Below, piece by piece: positions 52,052 through 60,170 of a DNA stretch of 64,000 bases. Positions within the stretch are counted from its first letter, which is position 1. The number at the start of each line of letters is the position of its first letter. A model generated the notes under the pieces. It had not been told where the DNA came from. It was given only the letters and a program-made list of their open reading frames with translations, and did not search any database. Location: assembly GCF_014323405.1 (NCBI RefSeq), contig NZ_JACRWE010000003.1, positions 1 to 64,000 of the forward strand, given 5' to 3'. The stretch is from Romboutsia faecis (lineage in GTDB: Bacteria; Bacillota; Clostridia; Peptostreptococcales; Peptostreptococcaceae). The position numbers and the translations under genes were made by a program.

Positions 52052-52111
52052 TTATAGTATAGCCGATCTGGTAAATCGGTTATATTGGTGTACGTCTTCT
52101 AGATGTGCCAT
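52052..52111 (-). CDS. possible 19-residue peptide on the minus strand (MAHLEDVHQYNRFTRSAIL)
   Basis: ATG at 52111 has TTAGGAGTAATC upstream on the minus strand, a good ribosome site with correct spacing. No minus-strand promoter is evident, and the hairpin at 52131-52165 lies just upstream of it, where it could attenuate. It may be a residue of an inverted gene start. Confidence 0.25.
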   Translation of the reverse strand: MAHLEDVHQYNRFTRSAIL

Positions 52112-52165
52112 AGATTACTCCTAATTTTATAAAAATAACTAGATATTTCAGATCTAGTTATTTTT
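52055..52165 (+). ncRNA. candidate phage small RNA (about 110 nt)
   Basis: It would start after the TATTATAGTATAG stretch (52050-52062) and end at the perfect terminator at 52131-52165. It contains CTCCTAATTTT (52119-52129), the exact complement of AAAATTAGGAG in the leaders of the helicase gene (50281-50291) and of the gene at 44703 (44683-44693). Base pairing there would cover their ribosome sites. Existence and direction are inferred; an inverted leftover of a gene leader would give the same pattern. Confidence 0.35.
52131..52165. terminator. strong bidirectional terminator-like hairpin
   Basis: AAAAATAACTAGAT pairs perfectly with ATCTAGTTATTTTT around ATTTCAG. A/T runs on both sides make it functional in either direction. 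Confidence 0.85.
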
Positions 52166-52298
52166 AATGTACCTAAACTACAAATAAAAATAACTCCTCC
52201 AATTTTATTGTTTATTTGTTATTAAAGTATCTCTATACAAACAGATTCTTTTTTAGGTACATTAAAAAGCGCTAGATTTAAAATTAGAAAGAAGGTGA

Positions 52299-52568
52299 AT
52301 GAAGGTGTTACTAACTAAAGAGACTATTAAGATTTTAGAACAAGAACGTAAAAGGATAGTTGAAAAACAAAATGAATTACAAATAAAGGTTCAAGAGTGT
52401 CAAGACAGAAAAGAAGCAATAGATGAACTGTTAGGACAAGAGATAGAAGAGTTTATAGAAGATTGTAATGAATTGGCTTCACTATACGAAATAGTAAACA
52501 AACAAATATTTGTAAGTATAAATCTAGACAAATACCTAAAAGAACAATATAAATATGAGGAGGAATAA
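52299..52568 (+). CDS. hypothetical coiled-coil phage protein, 89 aa
   Basis: ATG 52299 follows GAAGGTG closely; a GTG at 52305 has better spacing, so the start is uncertain. Residues about 5-45 (IKILEQERKRIVEKQNELQIKVQECQDRKEAIDELL) are a clear coiled coil. First gene of the late-side operon. Family not recognised; it could be a late-gene regulator or a packaging-associated protein by position. Confidence 0.6.
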   Translation: MKVLLTKETIKILEQERKRIVEKQNELQIKVQECQDRKEAIDELLGQEIEEFIEDCNELASLYEIVNKQIFVSINLDKYLKEQYKYEEE

Positions 52569-52571
52569 GGG

Positions 52572-53090
52572 ATGAATGAGTATGTTGTACTAAGAAAAGT
52601 TAGAAAGATAAGTGATATAGAAGCAATCTGTTTTAAAAATAAAAATGGTAAAGTTAGTAATATATATAATTTTAAATATGCTGAACTTGAAATGGATTTC
52701 AATGATTATAATAAGTGCCTTTGGAATAATGGAAAGCTATCATCAGCCAAATTAAAATTATATGGTGATATGAATAAAATGTACGATAAGTTTAATTATA
52801 TCAATGGAGAAATGTATATTTTAACTAAAGATTATATTTATAAATTTCTTGATGTAGCAAAAGTTGATAATTATGAAAATAATACTGTTTATATTGTAAA
52901 TGAGATCGATAATATATATATGTATTATGAAGAAAGAGATTTTAAAGATAAGAATAAATTTTGTATAGAAGACTTTGATAGAAAAATAAAGAGACACTTT
53001 GATGTTAAAGTATCTGATAGTGATGAGTATGATAACAAATATACACCAATAGAAAAAATAAAACGTATATATGAATCAATATTCAAGTAG
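52572..53090 (+). CDS. hypothetical phage protein, 172 aa
   Basis: Begins 4 bases after the previous stop, with GAGGAGGAAT upstream. Tyr/Asn/Asp-rich, with a positive C-terminus (PIEKIKRIYESIFK). No domain recognised. Confidence 0.55.
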   Translation: MNEYVVLRKVRKISDIEAICFKNKNGKVSNIYNFKYAELEMDFNDYNKCLWNNGKLSSAKLKLYGDMNKMYDKFNYINGEMYILTKDYIYKFLDVAKVDNYENNTVYIVNEIDNIYMYYEERDFKDKNKFCIEDFDRKIKRHFDVKVSDSDEYDNKYTPIEKIKRIYESIFK

Positions 53091-53161
53091 GTAAATTTCT
53101 TTTGTGTGTCTATTATAGTAATTAATTTCTTAGTAGAAATATATTAAAAAGGTGATAAAGA

Positions 53162-53590
53162 ATGGCAATAAAAAAATTATGTGCTAAATGTGAAAAGATA
53201 ATAGATATAGGTCACAGATATTGTAAAGAGTGTGAAGATAGCTATAAAGAGATCAAGAAGAAAAACTATAGGAAATATAATAAATATAAAAGAGATAAGA
53301 AGAAACAAAAGTTTTATGATTCTAAAGAATGGAGAACTATTTCTAATATAGTCAAGTCAAAAGACTTTGGATTATGTCAGGTCTGTCTAGATAAAAATAT
53401 AGTCAAGTCAAGTGATATTGTCCATCATATTATTCCATTAGATAAAGATAGAAGTAAAGCATTAGATAAAGATAATCTAATTTGCTTATGTCACAAATGT
53501 CATAACAAAATACATAATGATATGAAAGATAATAGCAAAAAGAAGTTAATAGAAGAGAAATTATTTGAATTGATTGAGGGTAGGGGGTAG
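53162..53590 (+). CDS. phage HNH endonuclease (packaging-associated)
   Basis: 142 residues. An N-terminal zinc pair (CAKC...CKEC), a basic middle, and an HNH core with CQVC...IVHHIIPLDKDRSKALDKDNLICLCHKCHNKIHND (about 83-120). HNH nucleases directly upstream of P27-type terminase are known to take part in cos cleavage with TerL in HK97-like phages, and this gene is in exactly that place. AAAGGTG precedes the ATG. Confidence 0.88.
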   Translation: MAIKKLCAKCEKIIDIGHRYCKECEDSYKEIKKKNYRKYNKYKRDKKKQKFYDSKEWRTISNIVKSKDFGLCQVCLDKNIVKSSDIVHHIIPLDKDRSKALDKDNLICLCHKCHNKIHNDMKDNSKKKLIEEKLFELIEGRG

Positions 53591-53640
53591 TCAAAAAGTT
53601 TTTGAAGGAGGAACGAACAGCCAGAGGTGGTGTATTCCTA
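53578..53640. other. candidate cos region
   Basis: The stretch from the end of the HNH gene is G-rich by the standards of this window (GAGGGTAGGGGGTAGTC, then GAAGGAGGAACGAACAGCCAGAGGTGG). In HK97-type phages of Firmicutes the cos site with its G-rich tract lies between the HNH gene and terS. The exact cut cannot be read. Confidence 0.4.
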
Positions 53641-53695
53641 TGAAAAAAATGATTTTTGAAAGTAAAAAGTTGAACAATTAAAAGGATGTGATATA

Positions 53696-54112
53696 ATGCC
53701 TAGTTCAAATGAATACTATAAGCAATACAGGCGTGGAGAAAGAGATTTAAAAAATGGAAATAGAGATGATTTGATTGAAGATAAGATAGAAATAAAATTC
53801 AAAAGTAAAAATATAAATTTGAAGCATTTTAAAGACTACTATAAAGATAAACTTAAAACTAAAGAACAAGAGTATATTTTTAATAACTGTTTAGATTTAA
53901 TAGAACTTATAAAGAGCAGCAAGCAATGCTTAGAACAAGAAGGTGCTTTCAGTAAAAATTGTACAGGTTCACTTAAAGTTAATCCAGCTCAAAAAGAATT
54001 AAGAGAGAATTTAAAAGCATTTACTAATTTACTAAGTGTTTTACATGACTTGTTAGAACCAGTCGAAGTTGAAACTAAGAAAGAAAATAGGTTTAGTAAA
54101 TTTGTTAAATGA
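53696..54112 (+). CDS. terS: phage terminase small subunit (P27 family)
   Basis: 138 residues. An N-terminal basic region (EYYKQYRRGERDLKNG), a central helix pair and KVNPAQKELRENLKAFTNLLSVLHDLLEP, the usual P27 C-terminal 'NPa...........L...lGltP' region. It recognises cos/pac DNA and recruits TerL. AAAGGATG precedes the ATG. Its end overlaps the start of terL. Confidence 0.82.
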   Translation: MPSSNEYYKQYRRGERDLKNGNRDDLIEDKIEIKFKSKNINLKHFKDYYKDKLKTKEQEYIFNNCLDLIELIKSSKQCLEQEGAFSKNCTGSLKVNPAQKELRENLKAFTNLLSVLHDLLEPVEVETKKENRFSKFVK

Positions 54113-55820
54113 TAGAGTAACACAATATGCTTTAGATGTATTAGAGGATAAGGTTGTTACTGGTTTATATGTAAAATTAGCATGTAAAAGACATTTAGAT
54201 GATTTAGAAAAATCTAAAACAGAAGGCTTTGAATATTACTTTGATGTAGATAAAGCAAATGATATTTTAGATTATGCAGAATCGCTGATAATTGCTGAAG
54301 GTGATGAAGAAATTAGAGTAAAATTACATGGATTTCAAGTATTTATACTTGGATCACTGAATGGTTGGGTAAGCAAAAAAGGAAAATTTAGGAGATTTAG
54401 AAATAGTTATGTTCAGCTGGGACGACAAAATGGAAAATCTTTTTTAAACGGAATTATAGGAACATACTTTGGTAATTTCGATAGTTACAAGTATGGGCAA
54501 ATTTACTGCACAGCTACAAAAATGGATCAAGCTAAGATTGTCTTGAAAGAAATGATTAAATTTATAAATGCGGATGAAGATTTATCTAAGCTATTTAAAA
54601 TAAAAGAGTATGAAGGAAAGATTGAATGTAAGTTAACAAATTCAGTCATAAAAGCACTAGGAAAAGATACTAAATCAATTGATGGTTTTAGACCTTATGT
54701 TGGAATAGTGGACGAACTACATGCTCACAAAGATAATCAAATGATCAAGCAACTTGAGGGTGGTACTAGAAAATTAAAGCAATGTTTAATTAGTGCGATA
54801 ACTACAGCCGGATTTAACACTAATTCATATTGTCATGAGTTATATGAATATTGTTGTGATGTACTTCAAGGACTTTATACGAATGATTCACAGTTTATTT
54901 ACATAGCTCAAATGGATAAAGAGGATGATGTTTGGGATAGTAGAAACTGGATTAAAGCAAATCCTTTGGTTTGTAGTGATGAAGATGATTTGAAGAACTT
55001 AGAACAAGTTGGTGATAAAGCTAAAAATATAGGTGGTCATGATTTAAAAGACTTTATGGTTAAGGCTTTAAATATATGGACACAGTTTAGTGAAAATCAA
55101 TACATAGAAAGAGAAGATTTAAAGAAATGTTTTACAGACAAAACCTTAGAAGACTTTAAAGGACAAAAGTGTAATATAGGATTAGATTTAAGTAGTGGTG
55201 GAGATTTAACATCTTTAGCACTTATTTTTGTGTTTAAAGAAAATGATGATAAAAAATATTTTATTCATTCTCATTCATTTATGCCTGAGAAGCGTTTATA
55301 TGAACATATAAAATCAGATAAAGCTCCATATGATATGTGGGTAAAAGAAGGTTTATTAACTATTACAAATACAAATGGTGGTATAAGAAATGATTATAAT
55401 TTCATACTATCTTATTTAAAAGAACTTATTGAAGAGTATGAATTACATGTTCAGCAAATTGGATATGACCAACGAAATGCAGATATGTTCTTATATGATT
55501 TAAATGAGTTAGGGCATGATACAGTAGAAATATATCAATCACATAGTAAATTAAATGATCCAACTGAAGATTTAAGACTAGAGATTAAATCAGGTAATGT
55601 ATTATTTAATAAAAAAAATGATTTGCTAAAATGGTCATTTATTAATGCTAAAACAGTAAGTAATAACAATGGAGAAATTAAGATTGATAAAGATACAAGC
55701 AAAGAACGTATAGATCCGATAGATTCGGTTATAAATGCTTATAAGTTAGCATTCAAAAATGAATCGTTATTAGATTATAGCAAGATGATGGATGATTACT
55801 TTAATATTATGAATTGGTAA
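54069..55820 (+). CDS. terL: phage terminase large subunit
   Basis: About 570-583 residues of the HK97-type terminase. N-terminal strand NDRVTQYALDVLEDKVVTGLYVKLACKRHLDDLEKS; Walker A-like QLGRQNGKSFLNG (about 114-126); Walker B VGIVDELHAH (about 203-212); ATPase motif AITTAGFN; RNase H-like nuclease domain from GLDLSSGGDLTSLAL with a second Asp cluster (QIGYDQRNADM) and DPIDSVINAYK. It packages DNA into proheads with ATP and cuts it. The start is uncertain: TTG 54069 is the longest, and TTG 54102 (AATAGG upstream) gives a smaller overlap with terS. Confidence 0.93.
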   Translation: MKLRKKIGLVNLLNDRVTQYALDVLEDKVVTGLYVKLACKRHLDDLEKSKTEGFEYYFDVDKANDILDYAESLIIAEGDEEIRVKLHGFQVFILGSLNGWVSKKGKFRRFRNSYVQLGRQNGKSFLNGIIGTYFGNFDSYKYGQIYCTATKMDQAKIVLKEMIKFINADEDLSKLFKIKEYEGKIECKLTNSVIKALGKDTKSIDGFRPYVGIVDELHAHKDNQMIKQLEGGTRKLKQCLISAITTAGFNTNSYCHELYEYCCDVLQGLYTNDSQFIYIAQMDKEDDVWDSRNWIKANPLVCSDEDDLKNLEQVGDKAKNIGGHDLKDFMVKALNIWTQFSENQYIEREDLKKCFTDKTLEDFKGQKCNIGLDLSSGGDLTSLALIFVFKENDDKKYFIHSHSFMPEKRLYEHIKSDKAPYDMWVKEGLLTITNTNGGIRNDYNFILSYLKELIEEYELHVQQIGYDQRNADMFLYDLNELGHDTVEIYQSHSKLNDPTEDLRLEIKSGNVLFNKKNDLLKWSFINAKTVSNNNGEIKIDKDTSKERIDPIDSVINAYKLAFKNESLLDYSKMMDDYFNIMNW

Positions 55821-55832
55821 GGGGGTGAGAAT

Positions 55833-57074
55833 TTGAAATTAATAGATAAATTTAAAAATAAATTTAATAAGCAATATAAAAATGAACTATCAGAGCAGGA
55901 ACTGGAAATAATGAGAATGTTGGGTATTAGTCCAGACATATCGGGAGATATAAAAGGAGAAATTACATATTTTACTTGTCTAAGAGTTTTGAGTGAAACA
56001 TTAGGTAAATTACCATTGAAGTTATACCAAGAAACAGAAAATGGCACAGTAAAAGCTAAGAATAATACATACAATATCATTAAATTAAGACCTAATCCTT
56101 ACATAAACCCAACTATGTTTTGGTCAACTGTAGAAAGAAATCGAAATCACTTTGGAAATGCATATGTATATTGCAATTGGATGGGGACTCAATTAAAAGA
56201 TTTATGGATTCTGCAAAGTGATCATGTAAGAATAATGATTGATAATAAAGGCTACTTTGGAAATAAAGATGCTATTTATTATATCTATAATGATCCAAAA
56301 ACTTGTAAAGAGTATATATTTCATCAAGATAATATACTACATTTTAAAACCAGTCATACTTTTAATGGTATTGTAGGAATTGCAGTACAAGATATATTAC
56401 GTAATAGTATAGATGGTGGTTTAGAGAGCCAGAACTTTATGAATAATCTTTATAAAACTGGATTAACAGGTAAAGCTATACTTCAATTTTCAGATGAAAT
56501 GTCTCAAGCACAAATTCAAAAGTTTTTGTCAAAACTAAATGAATATGCTTCGGGAGCAAATAATGCAGGGAAAGTCATGCCAATACCATATGGGATGAAA
56601 TTAACTCCGTTGGATATTAAATTAACAGATAGTCAGTTTTTTGAGTTGAAAAAATATAATGCTCTTCAAATAGCATCAGCATTTGGGATCCAACCAAACT
56701 TCTTGAATAACTATGATAAATCAAGTTACAGTAATTCAGAGTCACAACAATTAAGTTTTCTTATTAACACGATGCAATTTATACTGAAACAGTATGAAGA
56801 AGAGATTACTTATAAACTTCTTAGTAGGGAACAAATAAATCAAGGTTATTATTTTAAGTTTAATGAAGGAGCTTTATTAAGAGCAGATAGTCAGACACAA
56901 AAAGATACCCTTTGTGGTTATGTAAACAATGGTATTTATACACCTAATGAAGCTAGATTGTTATTGAATATGCCAACTAAAGAAGGTGGAGATATTCTAA
57001 TGTGCAATGGGAATTATATTCCTATAACCGAAGTTGGTAACCAGTATGAGAAAGGAGGTGTTATAAATGAATAA
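55833..57074 (+). CDS. phage portal protein (HK97 family)
   Basis: 413 residues; TTG start behind GGGGGTGA. Typical strings: YFTCLRVLSETLGKLPLKLYQ, LRPNPYINPTMFWSTVERNRNHFGNAYVY, HFKTSHTFNGIVGIAVQDILRNSI, and KYNALQIASAFGIQPNFLNNYDKSSYSNSESQQLSFLINTM. Forms the dodecameric ring at the capsid vertex through which DNA passes. It overlaps the protease gene by 8 bases. Confidence 0.94.
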   Translation: MKLIDKFKNKFNKQYKNELSEQELEIMRMLGISPDISGDIKGEITYFTCLRVLSETLGKLPLKLYQETENGTVKAKNNTYNIIKLRPNPYINPTMFWSTVERNRNHFGNAYVYCNWMGTQLKDLWILQSDHVRIMIDNKGYFGNKDAIYYIYNDPKTCKEYIFHQDNILHFKTSHTFNGIVGIAVQDILRNSIDGGLESQNFMNNLYKTGLTGKAILQFSDEMSQAQIQKFLSKLNEYASGANNAGKVMPIPYGMKLTPLDIKLTDSQFFELKKYNALQIASAFGIQPNFLNNYDKSSYSNSESQQLSFLINTMQFILKQYEEEITYKLLSREQINQGYYFKFNEGALLRADSQTQKDTLCGYVNNGIYTPNEARLLLNMPTKEGGDILMCNGNYIPITEVGNQYEKGGVINE

Positions 57075-57741
57075 ATTTAAAATAGTTAATAGTACAGATA
57101 GTGCAGACTTATATATATATGATGCAATAGGAGATTGGTTTGATGAAGTTTCAGCAAAACAATTTAAAGCAGAGATTGATGAGATAGAAGGTAAATTACT
57201 TAATTTACATATATCTTCGCCTGGAGGTTCTGTATTTGAAGGCAATACAATAGCTAATTTAATAAAATCAAGAAAAGGTACTACCGTTTGTTTTATCGAA
57301 GGATTATGTGCCAGTATAGCGACTCAGATAGCCTTATCATGTGATGAAGTTAAGATGTATAAAAATAGTCTTTTTATGATACATAGAGCTATGTGTGGTT
57401 GTGTTGGTAATGCTAAAGATTTTAATAAACAAGCTAATGATTTAATGATAATAGATAATGTACTGGCTCAGACTTATGTAGATAAAACAGGTTTAGATAT
57501 GGAAACTATACTAAATTACATGGATGAAGAAACTTGGTTCGATTCAACGCAATGTAAAGAGTTAGGTTTTATAGATGAAATAATAGAAGAATCTCAAATG
57601 GTAGCCAAATTTGACTTAGATAGTGTTGAAAACTTTAAACATATACCAAAAGAGTTAATTGACATGACAAATAGTAATAATAAAAATTTGAAATTTGAAA
57701 ATGAAAAAGAGCAATTGTTACTAGAACTAGATTTAATCTAA
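57067..57741 (+). CDS. ClpP-like phage head maturation protease
   Basis: 224 residues; AAAGGAGGTG precedes the ATG. ClpP/S14 fold with LHISSPGGSVFEGNTIANLIKSRK, nucleophile Ser in EGLCASIATQIALSCDEV (about 82-99; family consensus 'aASaas.ia') and the catalytic His in MIHRAMCG (about 107-114). It would cleave scaffold/capsid precursors. The stop lies inside a hairpin with a T-run. Confidence 0.92.
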   Translation: MNKFKIVNSTDSADLYIYDAIGDWFDEVSAKQFKAEIDEIEGKLLNLHISSPGGSVFEGNTIANLIKSRKGTTVCFIEGLCASIATQIALSCDEVKMYKNSLFMIHRAMCGCVGNAKDFNKQANDLMIIDNVLAQTYVDKTGLDMETILNYMDEETWFDSTQCKELGFIDEIIEESQMVAKFDLDSVENFKHIPKELIDMTNSNNKNLKFENEKEQLLLELDLI

Positions 57742-57752
57742 GTTCTTTTTTT
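57723..57752 (+). terminator. stop-codon hairpin after the protease gene
   Basis: AGAACTAGATT pairs with AATCTAAGTTCT (one bulge); the stop TAA (57739-57741) is in the descending arm; TTTTTTT follows. A partial terminator here could tune capsid versus protease levels. Confidence 0.6.
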
Positions 57753-57784
57753 ATGCTCGAAAATAAATTAAGGATGGTGCAATT

Positions 57785-58900
57785 ATGAATAAAGAATTAA
57801 GAGAATTATTAGGACAAATAAACAATATGAAAACTAATGCTAAGAAATTAGTCAACGATGGAAAGTTAGAAGAGGCTAAAGCTATGAAAAATGATATAGC
57901 AGAATTACAAGCAAAATTTGATTTATTACAAGATTTAGAAATAGAAAAAATGGAAGGAATAGATAATATGATAGAATTTGAGAATAGAACAGAAAAAGTT
58001 AGTGACATAGTAGCATTTAATAAAGCCGTGTTGGGAAAAAAATTAACTGAGGCTGAAAATGCATTAGTTGAGAAAGCAGATGAAGATGGTGGATACTTAG
58101 TACCCAAGGAACAAAGAACTCAAATAGAAGAATTAAAGAGAAAATTAATACCTTTAAAACAATTCTGTAACGTAATACCAGTTGGTACACTATCAGGTTC
58201 AATGCCTTTAGAAGTTGATGCTAACGATGAATTAATTAATTTTGAAGAAATGACTGAAATAGGACAATCAACTATAAAATTCGGCAATGTACAATGGAAA
58301 TTATCTGATTATGGAAATATAATACCTATATCTAACACATTATTACAAGATGAAAAAGCTAACTTAACAAACTATATAGGTCATAGATTTGCTAAGAATG
58401 CAGTTAAAACTGAAAATAAAAAGATATTAGAAATATTAGCTACAGCCACTAAAGTGCCTGGAACAGGTGAAGCTGGTGGATATAAAGCTATACAAAAGGC
58501 TCTTAATGTTCATTTAGATCCTGAAATTGCAGCTAATTCTATAATTATAACAAATCAAGATGGATATGATTATCTAGATGAATTAACTGATGGGAATAGA
58601 AGGCCTTTATTAACAGATTCATTAACAGTTCCAGGGACAAAAGAGTTTAAAGGTAAAAGAATAGTTGTACTATCTAATGCACATTTAGCATCTCCAGAAG
58701 GTAAATTAACTTTCTATGTGGGGGATATATCTGAAGCAGTAGCTTTCTTTGATAGAGAATCTTACGAAATGGCAGTTTCTAAAGAAGCAGGATTTACAAA
58801 AAATGCTACCTTAATAAGAATTGTAGAAAGATTTGATGTTAAATCAGTAGATACTAAAGCCGTTGTAAATGTTGAAATAGATTATACTCCCAGTGTCTAA
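57785..58900 (+). CDS. phage major capsid protein (HK97 fold)
   Basis: 371 residues. N-terminal coiled-coil delta/scaffold domain (about 1-70, INNMKTNAKKLVNDGKLEEAKAMKNDIAELQAKFDLLQDLE), then the HK97 coat: ALVEKADEDGGYLVPKEQRTQIEELKRKLIPLKQFCNVIPVGTLSGSMPLE, ITNQDGYDYLDELTDGNRRPLL and VGDISEAVAFFDRESYEMAVSKEAGFTKNATLIRIVERFDV. Likely cleaved near residues 75-100 by the preceding protease. Followed by a small overlapping frame. Confidence 0.95.
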   Translation: MNKELRELLGQINNMKTNAKKLVNDGKLEEAKAMKNDIAELQAKFDLLQDLEIEKMEGIDNMIEFENRTEKVSDIVAFNKAVLGKKLTEAENALVEKADEDGGYLVPKEQRTQIEELKRKLIPLKQFCNVIPVGTLSGSMPLEVDANDELINFEEMTEIGQSTIKFGNVQWKLSDYGNIIPISNTLLQDEKANLTNYIGHRFAKNAVKTENKKILEILATATKVPGTGEAGGYKAIQKALNVHLDPEIAANSIIITNQDGYDYLDELTDGNRRPLLTDSLTVPGTKEFKGKRIVVLSNAHLASPEGKLTFYVGDISEAVAFFDRESYEMAVSKEAGFTKNATLIRIVERFDVKSVDTKAVVNVEIDYTPSV

Positions 58901-59000
58901 GATACTTCAAATAAAGAATATATCATTAGAAGAAGTATCAGTGTCAAAAACTGAACCGGTTAAAAAAACTAGAAAAAAAAGAAGTAGGAAGGTGGATTAA
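58893..59000 (+). CDS. small basic protein overlapping the capsid gene end, 35 aa
   Basis: GTG 58893 in the +1 frame relative to the capsid gene, overlapping its last 8 bases, encodes SKILQIKNISLEEVSVSKTE-like then a Lys/Arg-rich tail (PVKKTRKKRSRKVD). The stop TAA (58998-59000) lies in the loop of a hairpin, as for other genes of this phage, which supports a real translated frame. It could be a separate small head protein or a frameshift extension of the capsid protein. No clear ribosome site. Confidence 0.5.
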   Translation: MSKILQIKNISLEEVSVSKTEPVKKTRKKRSRKVD

Positions 59001-59016
59001 TATCTGCCTTCTTTTA
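58988..59016 (+). terminator. stop-codon hairpin after the 35-residue frame
   Basis: GAAGGTGGA (58988-58996) pairs with TCTGCCTTC (59003-59011) with two non-canonical pairs; loop TTAATA holds the TAA stop; TTTTAATT follows. Confidence 0.5.
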
Positions 59017-59033
59017 ATTAGGTGGTGATTAAT

Positions 59034-59462
59034 TTGTTTAAATGCAAATGTGGGGAATACTTCATGCCTAATACAGGTGATGGACAAGAAAGAGGTATGC
59101 ATGGAATTTTTCATAGCGCACTACATATAAATTCTGAAGGTACTTGTGCCATAGATAATTATTTAATTGACTGTGTGAGTGTCAAAAAACATTTAAATAT
59201 AGAAGAGGACTTTCATACAGACGATGAAATTATCAATGGATACTGTATTGCAGCATTAGAATATGTACAAGATTATACAGGTATATCAGAAATTGATTTT
59301 GGAAATGAAGTTGATGGTGTAAAAAATTATAGTTTAGGGTTAGCAGTTTTATTATTAGCAGGTCATTTTTATGAACAAAGACAAGTTTATATTGATAGTA
59401 ATAGTGATATAAACTTTACACTAAAATCAATTCTTACTATGAAAAAGGAGAATTGGATATGA
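59034..59462 (+). CDS. phage head-tail connector (gp6-like)
   Basis: 142 residues from TTG 59034 with AGGTGG 8 bases upstream (in-frame GTGs at 59022/59025 overlap that site). An N-terminal extension with CKCGEYF and several His, absent from most gp6 homologues, precedes the connector fold DDEIINGYCIAALEYVQDYTG...LGLAVLLLAGHFYEQRQ (about 70-125). Links portal and tail. Confidence 0.8.
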   Translation: MFKCKCGEYFMPNTGDGQERGMHGIFHSALHINSEGTCAIDNYLIDCVSVKKHLNIEEDFHTDDEIINGYCIAALEYVQDYTGISEIDFGNEVDGVKNYSLGLAVLLLAGHFYEQRQVYIDSNSDINFTLKSILTMKKENWI

Positions 59463-59779
59463 TGAATCCATCGGAATTAAGAGATAAGGTAACTATAATA
59501 AAAAAAGAATTAGTTTATGATAAAAACCATGGTGTAGAAGAAATGAAAGATATTATCATAATAAAAGGATTAAGAGCAAAAAAGAAAACTGTATCAACTA
59601 AAGACTATATGAGAGCTAATGCAGATAATACTAAAGTTACTTATAAATTTATAGTTAGAAAAAGGGATATCGATGAGTCTATGTATCTTATATATAAAGA
59701 TAAACAATATGAGATTAAACATGTTCATGAATTTGAAGACCATATGTATTTAGAATTGGCTGTAGAGGAGGTCAATTAG
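59459..59779 (+). CDS. phage head closure protein
   Basis: 106 residues from ATG 59459 (AAGGAG 8 bases upstream). PSELRDKVTIIKKELVYDKNHGVEEM then GLRAKKKTVSTKDYMRANADNTKVTYKFIVRKRDIDESMYLIYKDKQYEIKHV: the standard head-tail adaptor (Phage_H_T_join/SPP1 gp16-like) pattern. Overlaps the connector gene by 4 bases. Confidence 0.88.
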   Translation: MMNPSELRDKVTIIKKELVYDKNHGVEEMKDIIIIKGLRAKKKTVSTKDYMRANADNTKVTYKFIVRKRDIDESMYLIYKDKQYEIKHVHEFEDHMYLELAVEEVN

Positions 59780-59780
59780 T

Positions 59781-60161
59781 GTGGGATTTGAAATAGATTT
59801 TAGTGAGTTAATAGATAAACTTGATGAAATAGAGCGTAAACTTAAAACTGAGGTAATTGATAATGCATTAGAAAAAGGTGCAGATGTCATACTAAAAGCT
59901 CAAAAAGAAGCTGTACCAGTGGATACAGGAAACTTACAAGACTCATTGGATAAAGGAGATAAAACAGGATCAGGTACAAATAGAAAAATAACTATTGGTA
60001 TTCAAAATACAGACGATGAATCTATCAGATATGGCTACTATCAAGAGTATGGAACTTCAGATATGGTCGGTAAGAAGTGGATGAAAAAAGCCTGGAATAA
60101 ATCGGTTAGTGAAGCAAATAAAGCGATAGGTGAAAGTTTAGCTAAAGACCTATTTGAGTAG
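59781..60161 (+). CDS. HK97 gp10-like head-tail joining protein
   Basis: 126 residues from GTG 59781 behind GAGGAGG. ALEKGADVILKAQKEAVPVDTGNLQDSLDKGDK and IRYGYYQEYGTSDMVGKKWMKKAWNKS are the gp10/minor-tail-Z consensus. Lies one base after the closure gene. Confidence 0.92.
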   Translation: MGFEIDFSELIDKLDEIERKLKTEVIDNALEKGADVILKAQKEAVPVDTGNLQDSLDKGDKTGSGTNRKITIGIQNTDDESIRYGYYQEYGTSDMVGKKWMKKAWNKSVSEANKAIGESLAKDLFE

Positions 60162-60170
60162 GTGATAAGG

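Larger units (their letters stand above)
51909..52298. other. 390-base structured intergenic region between replication and late genes
   Basis: No plus-strand gene. It holds a possible promoter near 52030-52058, a hairpin with GCCGAT/ATCGG arms (52061-52079), a strong terminator (52131-52165), and further right a 14-base perfect inverted repeat (52164-52177 with 52252-52265) enclosing another one (CAAATAAA 52181-52188 with TTTATTTG 52211-52218) whose loop displays CTCCTCC. At the left, TAGCC and GGCTA (51953 and 51979) could form a further stem. Confidence 0.55.

Noticed and set aside
52055..52130. Possible tRNA in the phage intergenic region
   Set aside because: The hairpin with CCGAT/ATCGG arms is not followed by a T-loop (GTTCGANTC-like) or an acceptor stem.
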